NCBI RefSeq assembly: GCF_018704125.1
Contig: NZ_JAGTIS010000001.1
Span: forward strand, 620,001 to 684,000
Source of the DNA: Metapseudomonas boanensis
GTDB lineage: Bacteria; Pseudomonadota; Gammaproteobacteria; Pseudomonadales; Pseudomonadaceae
Direction of reading: 5' to 3'
DNA length: 64,000 nucleotides
Part shown: piece after piece, positions 1 through 8,673 of the stretch
How positions within the stretch are numbered: the first letter of the stretch is position 1
Layout of the letters: every line of letters starts with the position of its first letter
The notes under the pieces: generated by a model
What the model was told of the DNA's origin: nothing
Databases searched by the model: none
The model's input: only the letters and a program-made list of their open reading frames with translations
Translations under genes and position numbers: made by a program

Positions 1-18
1 TCAGAGGCTGTGAGTGCT

Positions 19-47
19 GGGGAAGAGAATACTCCTCCCCGTTTTTT
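19..47 (+). terminator. Rho-independent terminator reading rightward
   Basis: A nine-base-pair stem with one mismatch (arms 19-27 and 32-40, AATA loop) is followed by six T on the plus strand. This orientation ends plus-strand transcription arriving from the left of the window, opposing the paa operon that ends at 68. There is no T-run on the minus side, so it is not an obvious terminator for paaJ. Confidence 0.6.
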
Positions 48-67
48 CCGATCTCGGTTCTTGCGTT

Positions 68-1273
68 TCAGAGCCTTTCAATGATCAGTGCGATGCCCTG
101 GCCCACGCCGATGCACATGGTGCAGAGGGCGTAGCGGCCTTGGCGTTCTTCCAGTTCGTGCAGGGCGGTGGTGACCAGGCGCGCGCCGCTCATGCCCAGG
201 GGGTGGCCGAGGGCGATGGCGCCGCCATTGGGGTTCACGCGGGGATCGTCGTCGGCGAGGCCCAGTTCGCGCAGTACCGCGAGGCCCTGGGCGGCGAAGG
301 CTTCGTTCAGTTCGATCACGTCCATGTCCGCCAGGGACAGGCCGGTCAGCTCCAGCACCTTGCGGGTGGCCGGCACCGGGCCGATGCCCATGATGCGAGG
401 CTCGACGCCGGCAGTGGCCATGCCGACCACCCGGCCGCGGGCCTTGAGGCCATGGAGCTTCGCGGCGGCGCTGCTGGCCAGCAGCAGGGCGCAAGCGCCG
501 TCGTTGACGCCCGAGGCGTTGCCGGCGGTGACGCTGCCACCCTGGCGGAAGGGCGTGCCCAGCTTGGCCAGCTGTTCGAGGGTGGTGTCGCCACGGGGAT
601 GCTCATCCTGGGAGACCGCCTTGGGCGGGCCTTTGCGCTGGGGGATCTCTACCGGGACGATTTCCTTCGCCAGGCGGCCGTTGGCCTGGGCTGCGGCGGC
701 GCGCTGCTGGCTGCGCAGGGCGAACGCGTCCTGGTCCTCGCGGGAGATGTTGAACTGTTCGGCGACGTTTTCTGCGGTTTCCGGCATGGAGTCGATGCCG
801 AACTGGGCTTTCATCAGCGGATTGACGAAGCGCCAGCCGATGGTGGTGTCGAAGATTTCCGCCTGACGGGAGAAGGCGGTTTCCGCCTTGCCCATGACGA
901 GCGGGGCACGGGACATGGATTCCACGCCGCCGGCGATCATCAGCCCGGCCTCGCCGCAGCGCAGGGCGCGGGCAGCGTTGCCGATGGCGTCCAGGCCGGA
1001 GCCGCACAGGCGGTTCAGGGTGGTGCCTGGCACGCTGACCGGCAGGCCGGCCAGCAGGGCGGACATGCGGGCGACGTTGCGGTTGTCTTCGCCGGCCTGG
1101 TTGGCGCAGCCGTAGATCACGTCGTCGATGGCGCTCCAGTTCAGTTCCGGGTGGCGCTGGATCAGGGCGCGCAGGGGTACGGCGCCGAGGTCGTCGGCGC
1201 GCACGGCGGACAGGGCGCCGGCGTAGCGGCCAATGGGCGTGCGCACGGCGTCAATGATCAGGGCGTCATTCAT
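68..1273 (-). CDS. paaJ: 3-oxoadipyl-CoA thiolase (PaaJ/PcaF family)
   Basis: This 401-residue protein is a type II thiolase. It cleaves 3-oxoadipyl-CoA (and, in phenylacetate degradation, the 3-oxo-5,6-dehydrosuberyl-CoA intermediate) to acetyl-CoA plus a shorter acyl-CoA. The nucleophilic Cys90 lies in [12 protein letters not shown], the active-site His357 in [11 protein letters not shown], and the second Cys387 in [10 protein letters not shown], all at the usual positions for a cytosolic thiolase. The start overlaps the end of paaI by 8 bases, so it is the last gene of the paaFGHIJ operon. PcaF of the beta-ketoadipate pathway is a close paralogue; the operon context favours the paa role. 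Confidence 0.95.
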   Translation of the reverse strand: MNDALIIDAVRTPIGRYAGALSAVRADDLGAVPLRALIQRHPELNWSAIDDVIYGCANQAGEDNRNVARMSALLAGLPVSVPGTTLNRLCGSGLDAIGNAARALRCGEAGLMIAGGVESMSRAPLVMGKAETAFSRQAEIFDTTIGWRFVNPLMKAQFGIDSMPETAENVAEQFNISREDQDAFALRSQQRAAAAQANGRLAKEIVPVEIPQRKGPPKAVSQDEHPRGDTTLEQLAKLGTPFRQGGSVTAGNASGVNDGACALLLASSAAAKLHGLKARGRVVGMATAGVEPRIMGIGPVPATRKVLELTGLSLADMDVIELNEAFAAQGLAVLRELGLADDDPRVNPNGGAIALGHPLGMSGARLVTTALHELEERQGRYALCTMCIGVGQGIALIIERL

Positions 1274-1715
1274 TGGGGGTCTCCTGCGCGAGTACCGGGC
1301 CGCGCACTTTGTAGGACTTGCCGTGGAAGAGGGCGATCAGTTGCCCATTCTGGTTCTCGATGCGCACGTCGTAGTTGCCGGTGCGCCCGCTGCGGCTCTG
1401 CTCGGTGGCCTGGGCGGTGAGGGTGTCGCCCAGGCGCGCCGGCGCCACGTAGTCGATGCTGCAGCCGATGGCCACGGTGGCTTCGTTGTAGCTGTTGCAG
1501 GCGAAGGCGAAGGCCGAGTCGGCCAGGGCGAACAGGTAGCCGCCGTGGCAGGTGCCGTGGCCCTGGACCATGTCATCTCGCACGCTCATGCCGACCCGGG
1601 CCTGGCCGGGTGCGACGGAGAGCAGGCGCATGCCCATGGCCTGGCTGGCGGCGTCACGCTCGAACAGCGCGCTGCCGCAGGCTTCGGCCAGCGACAGAGC
1701 TTCATGGTTGGTCAT
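1266..1715 (-). CDS. paaI: Hydroxyphenylacetyl-CoA thioesterase PaaI
   Basis: A 149-residue single-hotdog thioesterase. The motif [15 protein letters not shown] carries His57 and the Asp66 that corresponds to the catalytic aspartate of the PaaI family. PaaI hydrolyses dead-end aryl-CoA esters and rescues CoA trapped during phenylacetate breakdown. The length is typical. It overlaps paaH by 4 bases and paaJ by 8, which implies translational coupling in one transcript. Many Pseudomonas annotations call the same gene paaD. Confidence 0.93.
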   Translation of the reverse strand: MTNHEALSLAEACGSALFERDAASQAMGMRLLSVAPGQARVGMSVRDDMVQGHGTCHGGYLFALADSAFAFACNSYNEATVAIGCSIDYVAPARLGDTLTAQATEQSRSGRTGNYDVRIENQNGQLIALFHGKSYKVRGPVLAQETPNE

Positions 1716-3226
1716 CGGAAGTTTCTCCCCTCGGCCACCTGGCGGCGCAGCAGCAGGGAAGGGCGGTAGCGCTCTTCGCCATAGGCGGCCTGCAGGTTCT
1801 CCAGAGTGCGCAGCACGACCGCCAGGCCGATGGCGTCGGCCCAGGCCAGCGGGCCTTGCGGGTAATTCACCCCGGCGCGCATGGCCAGGTCGATGTCGGC
1901 GGCGGTGCCCACGCCCTGGAGCACGGCATCGGCCCCTTCATTGGCCAGCATGGCCACGGTGCGCAGCACGGCGAGGCCGGGAATGTCGGCGAGCTGGCTG
2001 ACTTTGAGGCCGGCGCGTTGCAGCAGGGCCACGGCCTGGTCGCGGGCGGCTTCGCTGGTAGCGGCGGCGCAACTGATGCCGAGGCGAGCGGCCTTGGCAT
2101 AGTCCAGCGCGAGATCGATCAGCACCAGGTTGGCCAGGCCGTCCTCGCGGGCGCGCTGGCTGGCCAGGCGGCCGTCGGACAGGGCGAGTACCGCGTCGCC
2201 CACGCGCAGCAGGCCAGTGCCGTCGCGACGCACCACATTCACGCCGGCTTCACGCAGGCGCTGCACCAGGGGTTCGGCCACGCCCAGGCTGCCTTCCACC
2301 ACGCAGGATTCCACGCTGGCGTCGCTGGCAAGTTCCGCCGGATGAGGGCGTTCGGCGCCCTCGGCGTAGTCATAGAAGCCGCGTCCGCTCTTGCGGCCGA
2401 GACGGCCGGCGTCGACCAGTTCCTTCTGGATCAGCGAGGGCTGAAAGCGGAAATCGCCGTAATAGGCGTCGAACACGGAGCAAGTCACAGCGTAGTTGAC
2501 GTCATGGCCAATAAGGTCGGTCAGCTCGAACGCGCCCATGCGGAAGCCACCGGCGTCGCGCATCAGCGCGTCGAGGGTGGCGCAATCGGCGGCGCCTTCC
2601 TGCAGCAGCCGCAGGCTTTCGGCATAGAAGGGACGTGCCACGCGGTTGACGATGAAGCCCGGCGTGGACTTCGTGTGCACCGGCTGTTTGCCCCAGGCCT
2701 TGGCGGTTTCATACAGGCATTGGGCAAGGGCGGGATCGCTGGCCAGGCCCGAGACGATTTCCACCAGTGCCATCAGCGGCGCTGGGTTGAAGAAGTGCAT
2801 GCCGAGCACCCGGCCTGGATGCTGGAGGCCGGCGGCCAGGCTGGTGATGGACAGCGAGGAGGTGTTGCTGGCGAGGATGCAGTCGGCGCTGCACAGTGCC
2901 TCCAGCTGGCGCAGTAGGCCGCGCTTGACCTCGAGGTTCTCGACGATGGCTTCGATCACCAGGCTGGCATCGGCCAGGGCCTCGATGGCCTCAGCTGGTT
3001 GCAGGCGAGCGACGATGGCGCTGCGGGCCTCGGCATCGAGCTTGCCTTTCTCGACCAGGCGGCCTAGCTGGCGGTCGATGCCGTCAATGGCTTGGGCGGC
3101 GGCGCCGGCGCGATTGTCATAAAGCCGGACCGGGTGACCGGCCTGCGCGGCAACCTGGGCGATGCCGGCGCCCATGGCGCCGGCGCCGATGACGACGACA
3201 GTAGCGGAAGCGTTCAGGGCAGGCAT
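1712..3226 (-). CDS. paaH: 3-hydroxyadipyl-CoA dehydrogenase PaaH
   Basis: A 504-residue NAD-dependent 3-hydroxyacyl-CoA dehydrogenase that oxidises 3-hydroxyadipyl-CoA to 3-oxoadipyl-CoA. The Rossmann motif VVVIGAGAMGAGIAQ begins near residue 9. The catalytic region has LGMHFFNPAPLMALVEIV, and the C-terminal half repeats the 3HCDH fold, as expected for the long Pseudomonas form. The start at 3226 was chosen because the Rossmann strand follows directly; an in-frame start 84 bases upstream would add a tail and run into paaG. Only 4 bases separate it from the paaG stop. Confidence 0.94.
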   Translation of the reverse strand: MPALNASATVVVIGAGAMGAGIAQVAAQAGHPVRLYDNRAGAAAQAIDGIDRQLGRLVEKGKLDAEARSAIVARLQPAEAIEALADASLVIEAIVENLEVKRGLLRQLEALCSADCILASNTSSLSITSLAAGLQHPGRVLGMHFFNPAPLMALVEIVSGLASDPALAQCLYETAKAWGKQPVHTKSTPGFIVNRVARPFYAESLRLLQEGAADCATLDALMRDAGGFRMGAFELTDLIGHDVNYAVTCSVFDAYYGDFRFQPSLIQKELVDAGRLGRKSGRGFYDYAEGAERPHPAELASDASVESCVVEGSLGVAEPLVQRLREAGVNVVRRDGTGLLRVGDAVLALSDGRLASQRAREDGLANLVLIDLALDYAKAARLGISCAAATSEAARDQAVALLQRAGLKVSQLADIPGLAVLRTVAMLANEGADAVLQGVGTAADIDLAMRAGVNYPQGPLAWADAIGLAVVLRTLENLQAAYGEERYRPSLLLRRQVAEGRNFR

Positions 3227-3230
3227 GGGC

Positions 3231-4022
3231 TCAGCGTCCTTTAAAGCTGGGGGTGCGCTTTTCCATGAAGGCACTGACGCCTTCGCGGTAGTCCTCGCTG
3301 CGGCCGGCAAGACGTTGCAGGTCGCGTTCGAGGTCCAACTGCTCGTCGAAGCTGTTGTTCAGGCTGGCGTTTAGGCTGCGCTTGATCAGCGCGAGGCCAT
3401 AGGTGGGCTGGGTGGCCAGGTGGCGGGCCAGCTTCAGGGATTCCTCGCGCAGAGCAGCGTCGTCCACGACCCGGTAGATCAGGCCCCATTGTTCGGCTTG
3501 TTCGGCGGTCAGGCGATCACCCAGCAGGGTCAGCGCCTTGGCGCGGGCCATGCCGACCAAGCGGGGCAGCGTCCAGGTGCCGCCGGAATCCGGGATCAGG
3601 CCGATCTTGCAGAATGCCTGGATGAAGCTGGCAGAGCGGGCGGCCAGGACCAGGTCGCAGGCCAGTGGGATGTTGGCGCCGGCACCGGCGGCCACGCCGT
3701 TCACTGCGCAGATCACCGGCAGCGGCAGGTCGCGCAGCGCACGGATCAGCGGGTTGTAGAACTTCTCGATGGATTCGCCCAGATCGGGCGCGGCAGAACC
3801 GGGAGCGACGTTACGGTCGCCCAGGTCCTGGCCTGCGCAGAAGCCGCGGCCTTCACCCGTCAGCAGCAGCACGCGAACTTCAGGGTTTTGCCTGACTTGT
3901 TTCAGCGCTTCGCGTACTTCGCCATGCATTTGGGCATTGAAGCTGTTCAGCTGTTCGGGGCGATTGAGGCTGAGGGTCGCGACGCCCGCCTCGATGGAAA
4001 AGAGGATGTGCTCGAAGTTCAT
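3231..4022 (-). CDS. paaG: 2-(1,2-epoxy-1,2-dihydrophenyl)acetyl-CoA isomerase PaaG
   Basis: A 263-residue crotonase-fold protein. PaaG isomerises the ring epoxide of phenylacetyl-CoA to the oxepin and later acts as a delta3-delta2 enoyl-CoA isomerase. The oxyanion-hole segment GFCAGQDLGDR and the segment GLIPDSGGTWTLPRL are clear. Asp145 in the latter is the expected catalytic acid, while the first catalytic glutamate of hydratases is replaced by Asn117. That pattern fits an isomerase and separates it from PaaF next door. The chosen ATG at 4022 begins the domain; upstream codons are not homologous to the family. Confidence 0.94.
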   Translation of the reverse strand: MNFEHILFSIEAGVATLSLNRPEQLNSFNAQMHGEVREALKQVRQNPEVRVLLLTGEGRGFCAGQDLGDRNVAPGSAAPDLGESIEKFYNPLIRALRDLPLPVICAVNGVAAGAGANIPLACDLVLAARSASFIQAFCKIGLIPDSGGTWTLPRLVGMARAKALTLLGDRLTAEQAEQWGLIYRVVDDAALREESLKLARHLATQPTYGLALIKRSLNASLNNSFDEQLDLERDLQRLAGRSEDYREGVSAFMEKRTPSFKGR

Positions 4023-4068
4023 GGGCAAGGGCGCTCCAGGTCTGTCGAAGAGGTCGGTCGGCCAGTGG

Positions 4069-4842
4069 TTACTGGCCGGTGAATTCGGGGCGGCGTTTTT
4101 CCTGGAAGGCGCGAATGCCTTCCTCTCGGTCCTGGGTGCCGGCCAGCAGGGTGAAGGCATGGCGCTCGAAGCGCAGGCCGCTGGCGAGGTCGGTGTCCTC
4201 TGCCTTGAGCAGTGCCTCCTTGGCCAGGCGCACGGCCAAAGGCGCTTTCTGGGCAATGACGCGAGCGATGGCGATGGCCCGTTCGACGGTGAATTCCGGC
4301 TGGGTCACTTCGCTGACCAGGCCTGCGCGCAGAGCATGGCGGGCATCGATGGCTTCGCCTGTGAGCACCATCTGCATGGCCAGGGACTTGCCCACGGCGC
4401 GTAGCAGGCGCTGGGTGCCGCCGGCGCCGGGCATGATCCCGAGGTTGATTTCCGGTTGGCCGAAGCGGGCGTCTTCGCCGGCGATGAGAATGTCTGCATG
4501 CATGGCCAGTTCGCAGCCGCCACCGAAGGCAAAGCCGTTCACGGCGGCGATCAGCGGTTTCTTGAAGGCGGTGATGCGTTGCCAGTGGGCCAGGCGCGGG
4601 TCATTGAGGATGCCCACCAGGTCACGCTCGGCCATTTCCTTGATATCGGCGCCAGCGGCAAAGGCCTTGCGGCCGCCGGTGATGACCACGGCACGGGTAT
4701 CGGCATCCTGTTCGGCGCTTTCCAGCTCAAAGGCCAGCTCGCCCAGCAGCTCGGTATTGAGCGCATTCAGTGCCTCGGGGCGCTGCAGGGTGATCAGGCG
4801 GACACCCTGCTCGGGAGGCCGGACGGTAAGGGTACGAGGCAT
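4069..4842 (-). CDS. paaF: 2,3-dehydroadipyl-CoA hydratase PaaF
   Basis: A 257-residue enoyl-CoA hydratase, first gene of the operon. It hydrates 2,3-dehydroadipyl-CoA to 3-hydroxyadipyl-CoA. Both hydratase glutamates are present and correctly spaced: Glu111 in GGGCELAMHAD and Glu131 in GQPEINLGIMPGAGGTQ. The oxyanion-hole motif AFAAGADIKEM is intact. A candidate sigma-70 promoter with an embedded operator-like motif lies about 110-135 bases upstream of the start. Confidence 0.94.
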   Translation of the reverse strand: MPRTLTVRPPEQGVRLITLQRPEALNALNTELLGELAFELESAEQDADTRAVVITGGRKAFAAGADIKEMAERDLVGILNDPRLAHWQRITAFKKPLIAAVNGFAFGGGCELAMHADILIAGEDARFGQPEINLGIMPGAGGTQRLLRAVGKSLAMQMVLTGEAIDARHALRAGLVSEVTQPEFTVERAIAIARVIAQKAPLAVRLAKEALLKAEDTDLASGLRFERHAFTLLAGTQDREEGIRAFQEKRRPEFTGQ

Positions 4843-5247
4843 GACGACTGTCCTCAGGCTGCACGCGCGGCATTGCCGCTCTTATTAGTGGGTCAGGGAA
4901 GGCCCTTTCCTGTGCTGCCGAGGCGAGGGGCGAGGCAGCTTTTGCCGGAGTATACGCATAAAGCGATACAAAACAACATGTAAAAATATCAATTATGTGT
5001 CTTAAAGTTGGCTTTCTTGTGGGCGCGGTCAAGTGTCCTATCAAGTGGGGCCTGGCTGTATGCAGCGTAAATGCTGGGCCTTATAACGCGAAGAAGTGGT
5101 TTGAAAGTGCCGATTGACCGGTCGTCATCTGATACAGAGAGGCTGGCTTTCATGTGCTGGAATGATGTGATACAAAATGAAGTAGATTTTGAATCGCTTT
5201 GTGCCGCCTTGCGTAACACCCATCCAGATTTAATTGAGGACGTCTCC
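4843..5247. promoter_or_regulatory. Divergent paaF / paaN control region with repeated operator-like motif
   Basis: This 405-base AT-richer interval separates two divergent paa operons. Three copies of GYGATWCAAAA occur: 4963-4973 (plus), 5167-5177 (plus) and 5187-5197 (minus). The last two face each other as an inverted repeat with a 9-base spacer. For paaF, a promoter reads leftward with -35 TTGTTT (4976-4971) and -10 TATACT (4954-4949) separated by 16 bases, and the first motif copy overlaps its -35 and spacer. This is where a repressor would act. PaaX, encoded downstream at 7635, is the obvious candidate, but its binding here is inferred. Confidence 0.6.
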
Positions 5248-6933
5248 ATGTCGACCACCGCCCGCACCGCTGCCCTTGAACTGTTCGCGCATCACCAGGA
5301 GACGCTTGATCGCGCGGTCCAGGCGATAGCCGAGCGGGGTTATTGGTCGCCCTATCCGGAAAGCCTGAAGCAATACCCGGAAGAGTCGGTCAAAGGCGCC
5401 CAGTCGGCCTTCGAAGCTCAACTCAATCGCCATTTCTCGCTGGTTGGGTCCCAGTCGGTGGGACGTGCAGGTTCTGAACGCTCGCCTTACGGTTTCGATC
5501 TGGGAGTGACCTATGACCAATACGATGCGGATGCTCTGCTGGGGCGTATGCAGCAGGCGCTGCCCGCGTGGCGTGATGCCGGCCCTGCGGCGCGGGTGGG
5601 CACTTGCCTGGAAATCCTGCAGCGGCTCAATGCATTGAGCCCGACCCTGGCCCATGCCGTCATGCATACCAGCGGGCAGGCCTACATGATGGCTTTCCAA
5701 GCGGGCGGACCTCACGCCCAGGATCGCGGCCTGGAGGCGCTGGCCTACGCCTGGCGTGCCATGTCGGAAGTGCCGGAGGCGGCGCGCTGGATCAAGCCCC
5801 AAGGTAAACAGGAGCCACTGGTGCTCGACAAGCGCTGGCACATTGTGCCGCGCGGCCTGTCCCTGGTGATCGGCTGTTCCACCTTCCCGACCTGGAATAC
5901 CTATCCGGGCCTGTTCGCCAGCCTGGCCACCGGCAACCCCGTACTGGTCAAGGCGCATCCAGGCGCGATCCTGCCGGTGGCCATGAGCGTCAAGGTCGCC
6001 CAAGACGTGCTGGGCGAGCTGGGCTTCGATCCGGCGCTGGTCAGTCTGGTGGTAGACACCCCAGACGCCCCAGTGAGCCAGCACCTGGCTCTGGACCCAA
6101 GGGTCAAGCTGGTGGACTTCACCGGCTCCAACGCCTTCGGCAACTGGCTGGAGGCCAATGCCACCCAGGCCCAGGTGTTCACCGAGAAGGCCGGGATCAA
6201 TACCGTGATCATCGACAGCGTGCGCGACCTCAAGGCCGTGGCGCGCAACCTGGCTTTCTCCCTCAGTCTTTATTCCGGACAGATGTGCACCACGACCCAG
6301 GCCATCTACGTGCCGCGTGGCGGTATCCGCAATGGGGAGGAGTGCCTGAGTTTCGAGGAGGTGGGCCAGACCCTGGCTGGCGCCGTTCGCAGCTTCCTTG
6401 CCGACAATGAGCGCGCCTGCGCGGTGATCGGGGCCATCCAGTCCGAGGCCACGGCCCAGCGCATCCAGGCTTGCCGCGAGTTGGGCGAGGTGCTGCTGGA
6501 CAGCGAAGCGCGCGAGCATCCGCAGTTCCCCGGTGCGCGCATCCATACGCCGCTGCTGCTGAAAGTGGATGCGGCCGACCGCGCGGCCTATGCCGAGGAG
6601 CGCTTCGGCCCCATCGCATTCGTCATCGCCACCGACGACACGGAGCACAGCCTGCGCCTGGCTGCCGAGGTGATCGGCGAGAAGGGGGCTCTGACGCTTG
6701 GCATCTACTCCACGGACGAAGCCGTGCTGGACCGCGCCGAGCAGTTGTCGATGGAGGTGGCGGTTGCACTGTCGGTGAACTTCGATGGCGGTATCTTCGT
6801 CAACCAGTCCGCCGCGTTCAGCGACTTCCATGCCAGCGGCGGTAATGCCGCGGCCAATGCCTCGATCACCGACGGTGCCTTTGTCGCGCGTCGGTTCGTC
6901 ACGGTGCAAAGCCGCCGACACGCGGTCCCATAA
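5248..6933 (+). CDS. paaN: Phenylacetic acid degradation aldehyde dehydrogenase PaaN
   Basis: A 561-residue aldehyde-dehydrogenase-fold protein of the PaaN type, which oxidises the ring-opened semialdehyde to 3-oxo-5,6-dehydrosuberyl-CoA. The nucleotide-binding segment NPVLVKAHPGAILP, the glycine motif VDFTGSNAFG and the catalytic Cys347 in YSGQMCTTTQ are visible. Unlike PaaZ of E. coli it has no C-terminal MaoC hydratase domain, so ring hydrolysis needs a separate enzyme not seen here. The ATG at 5248 has a TTGAGGA ribosome site eight bases upstream. An open frame extends upstream to 5071 but crosses the operator-like repeats and is unlikely to be translated. Confidence 0.9.
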   Translation: MSTTARTAALELFAHHQETLDRAVQAIAERGYWSPYPESLKQYPEESVKGAQSAFEAQLNRHFSLVGSQSVGRAGSERSPYGFDLGVTYDQYDADALLGRMQQALPAWRDAGPAARVGTCLEILQRLNALSPTLAHAVMHTSGQAYMMAFQAGGPHAQDRGLEALAYAWRAMSEVPEAARWIKPQGKQEPLVLDKRWHIVPRGLSLVIGCSTFPTWNTYPGLFASLATGNPVLVKAHPGAILPVAMSVKVAQDVLGELGFDPALVSLVVDTPDAPVSQHLALDPRVKLVDFTGSNAFGNWLEANATQAQVFTEKAGINTVIIDSVRDLKAVARNLAFSLSLYSGQMCTTTQAIYVPRGGIRNGEECLSFEEVGQTLAGAVRSFLADNERACAVIGAIQSEATAQRIQACRELGEVLLDSEAREHPQFPGARIHTPLLLKVDAADRAAYAEERFGPIAFVIATDDTEHSLRLAAEVIGEKGALTLGIYSTDEAVLDRAEQLSMEVAVALSVNFDGGIFVNQSAAFSDFHASGGNAAANASITDGAFVARRFVTVQSRRHAVP

Positions 6934-6949
6934 CAAGAAGGAGCACTGA

Positions 6950-7549
6950 ATGACCTGCTATAGCCTTGACGGCCTGACTCCCGTGGTCGATCCGACCGCC
7001 TACGTACACCCCTCCGCCGTGCTGATCGGCGACGTGATCATCGGCCCGGGTTGCTACGTCGGCCCGTTGGCCAGCCTGCGGGGTGACTTCGGCAGGATCA
7101 TCCTGGAGGAGGGCGCCAACATCCAGGACACGTGCGTGATGCATGGCTTCCCTGACAGCGATACGGTGGTCGAGCGCAATGGCCATATCGGGCATGGCGC
7201 TGTCCTGCACGGCTGCCGTATCGGCGCGGACGTGCTGGTGGGCATGAATGCGGTGGTCATGGACGGCTCCCAGATCGGTGCGCGCTCCTTCGTTTCCGCC
7301 GCCGCCTTCGTCAAGGCCGGGTTCAGTTGCCCCGAGCAGTCCCTGGTGATGGGCGCTCCAGCCAGCATCAAACGCTCGCTCAGCGATGAAGAGGTGGCCT
7401 GGAAGCAGGCCGGTACCCGCGAGTACCAGATGCTCGCCCAGCGCTGCCTGCAGAACATGGTGGCGTGCGAGCCCCTGGCCGAAGTCGAGGCGGGGCGCCA
7501 ACGCATTGCCGATCGTGGCCTGCGTCCGAAGGGGAGTGGGCCACAATGA
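6950..7549 (+). CDS. paaY: PaaY hexapeptide-repeat thioesterase / carbonic-anhydrase-like protein
   Basis: A 199-residue left-handed beta-helix protein with a gamma-carbonic-anhydrase-like core (hexapeptide turns from about residue 12 to 120, with histidines in [26 protein letters not shown] placed as metal ligands). In the phenylacetate pathway PaaY acts as a thioesterase that prevents accumulation of toxic CoA by-products. It starts 16 bases after paaN, behind an AAGGAG ribosome site, so the two are co-transcribed. Confidence 0.92.
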   Translation: MTCYSLDGLTPVVDPTAYVHPSAVLIGDVIIGPGCYVGPLASLRGDFGRIILEEGANIQDTCVMHGFPDSDTVVERNGHIGHGAVLHGCRIGADVLVGMNAVVMDGSQIGARSFVSAAAFVKAGFSCPEQSLVMGAPASIKRSLSDEEVAWKQAGTREYQMLAQRCLQNMVACEPLAEVEAGRQRIADRGLRPKGSGPQ

Positions 7550-7634
7550 GGGCGGTCTTCGCACAGCGGGCACGTAACCTGATGGTCATGCCGTTGAGCC
7601 TGCGGGTATATTCGGCTCTTTTTCCGCACCCAGA

Positions 7635-8564
7635 ATGTCCATGACCACGCTTGCGCCCTTGGATCACCTCGTCACTCGCTTTCAGGAGCAGACACCTATC
7701 CGTGCCAGTTCACTGATCATCACCCTCTACGGCGATGCCATCGAACCGCATGGTGGCACTGTCTGGCTGGGCAGCCTGATCCAGCTGCTGGAGCCGATGG
7801 GCATCAATGAACGGCTGATCCGCACTTCCATCTTCCGTCTGACCAAGGAAGGTTGGCTTAGCGCGGAGAAAGTGGGCCGACGCAGCTACTACAGCCTGAC
7901 CGGCGCAGGCCGGCGGCGGTTCGAAAAGGCGTTCAAGCGGGTGTACAGCTCCAGCGTGCCGTCCTGGGACGGTGCCTGGTGCCTGGTGATGCTGTCGCAG
8001 CTGCCGCAGGACAAGCGCAAGCAGGTGCGTGAAGAGCTGGAATGGCAAGGTTTTGGTGCAATTTCCCCGACCGTGCTGGCCAATCCGCGCTGCGATCGGG
8101 TGGATGTTGCCGCGACCCTGCAGGAACTCGACGCCCTTGAGGACAGCATCATTTTCGACACCCGTCCCCAGGACGTGCTGGCTTCCAGGGCACTGCGCAT
8201 GCAGGTGCGAGAGAGCTGGAATATCGATGAGCTGGGCACCCACTACAGCGAATTCATCCAGTTGTTCCGCCCGTTGTGGCAAGGGCTGCGCGAGCAGGAG
8301 CAACTGCAGCCGGCGGACTGCTTCCTGGCCCGGACCTTGCTGATCCACGAATACCGCAAGCTCCTGCTGCGCGACCCCCAACTACCCGACGAACTCCTGC
8401 CGGGCGATTGGGAAGGCCGCGCCGCCCGCCAGTTGTGCCGTAACATCTACCGGCTGATCTACGCCAAGGCCGAAGAGTGGTTGAATGCTGCATTGGAAAC
8501 CGCCGACGGGCCACTGCCTGATGCTGGCGAGAGCTTCTATCAGCGTTTCGGCGGATTGAGGTAA
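7635..8564 (+). CDS. paaX: PaaX transcriptional repressor of the phenylacetate genes
   Basis: A 309-residue PaaX-family regulator. The N-terminal winged helix (residues about 20-100) includes LIQLLEPMGINERLIRTSIFRLTKEGW. The middle and C-terminal parts match the PaaX effector and dimerisation domains, ending in FYQRFGGLR. Family members repress paa promoters until phenylacetyl-CoA binds. It lies 85 bases after paaY and may share its transcript. Its expected targets are the repeats in the paaF-paaN gap. The initiation codon could be the first or third codon of the frame (both ATG). Confidence 0.93.
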   Translation: MSMTTLAPLDHLVTRFQEQTPIRASSLIITLYGDAIEPHGGTVWLGSLIQLLEPMGINERLIRTSIFRLTKEGWLSAEKVGRRSYYSLTGAGRRRFEKAFKRVYSSSVPSWDGAWCLVMLSQLPQDKRKQVREELEWQGFGAISPTVLANPRCDRVDVAATLQELDALEDSIIFDTRPQDVLASRALRMQVRESWNIDELGTHYSEFIQLFRPLWQGLREQEQLQPADCFLARTLLIHEYRKLLLRDPQLPDELLPGDWEGRAARQLCRNIYRLIYAKAEEWLNAALETADGPLPDAGESFYQRFGGLR

Positions 8565-8673
8565 GGCGCGCCTGCTGGATGGTACGCTGATTGCGGTAGG
8601 GAAAGACCCGGCCTGTTGCTGCGCCCGGCCGGATAACTATAAGAACAGACGCTTGCATGAGGCTTAGAAAGCC

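Noticed and set aside
5071-5247. N-terminal extension of PaaN
   Set aside because: The open frame continues upstream, but it crosses the operator-like repeats and lacks a ribosome site. The ATG at 5248 has one and matches the family start.
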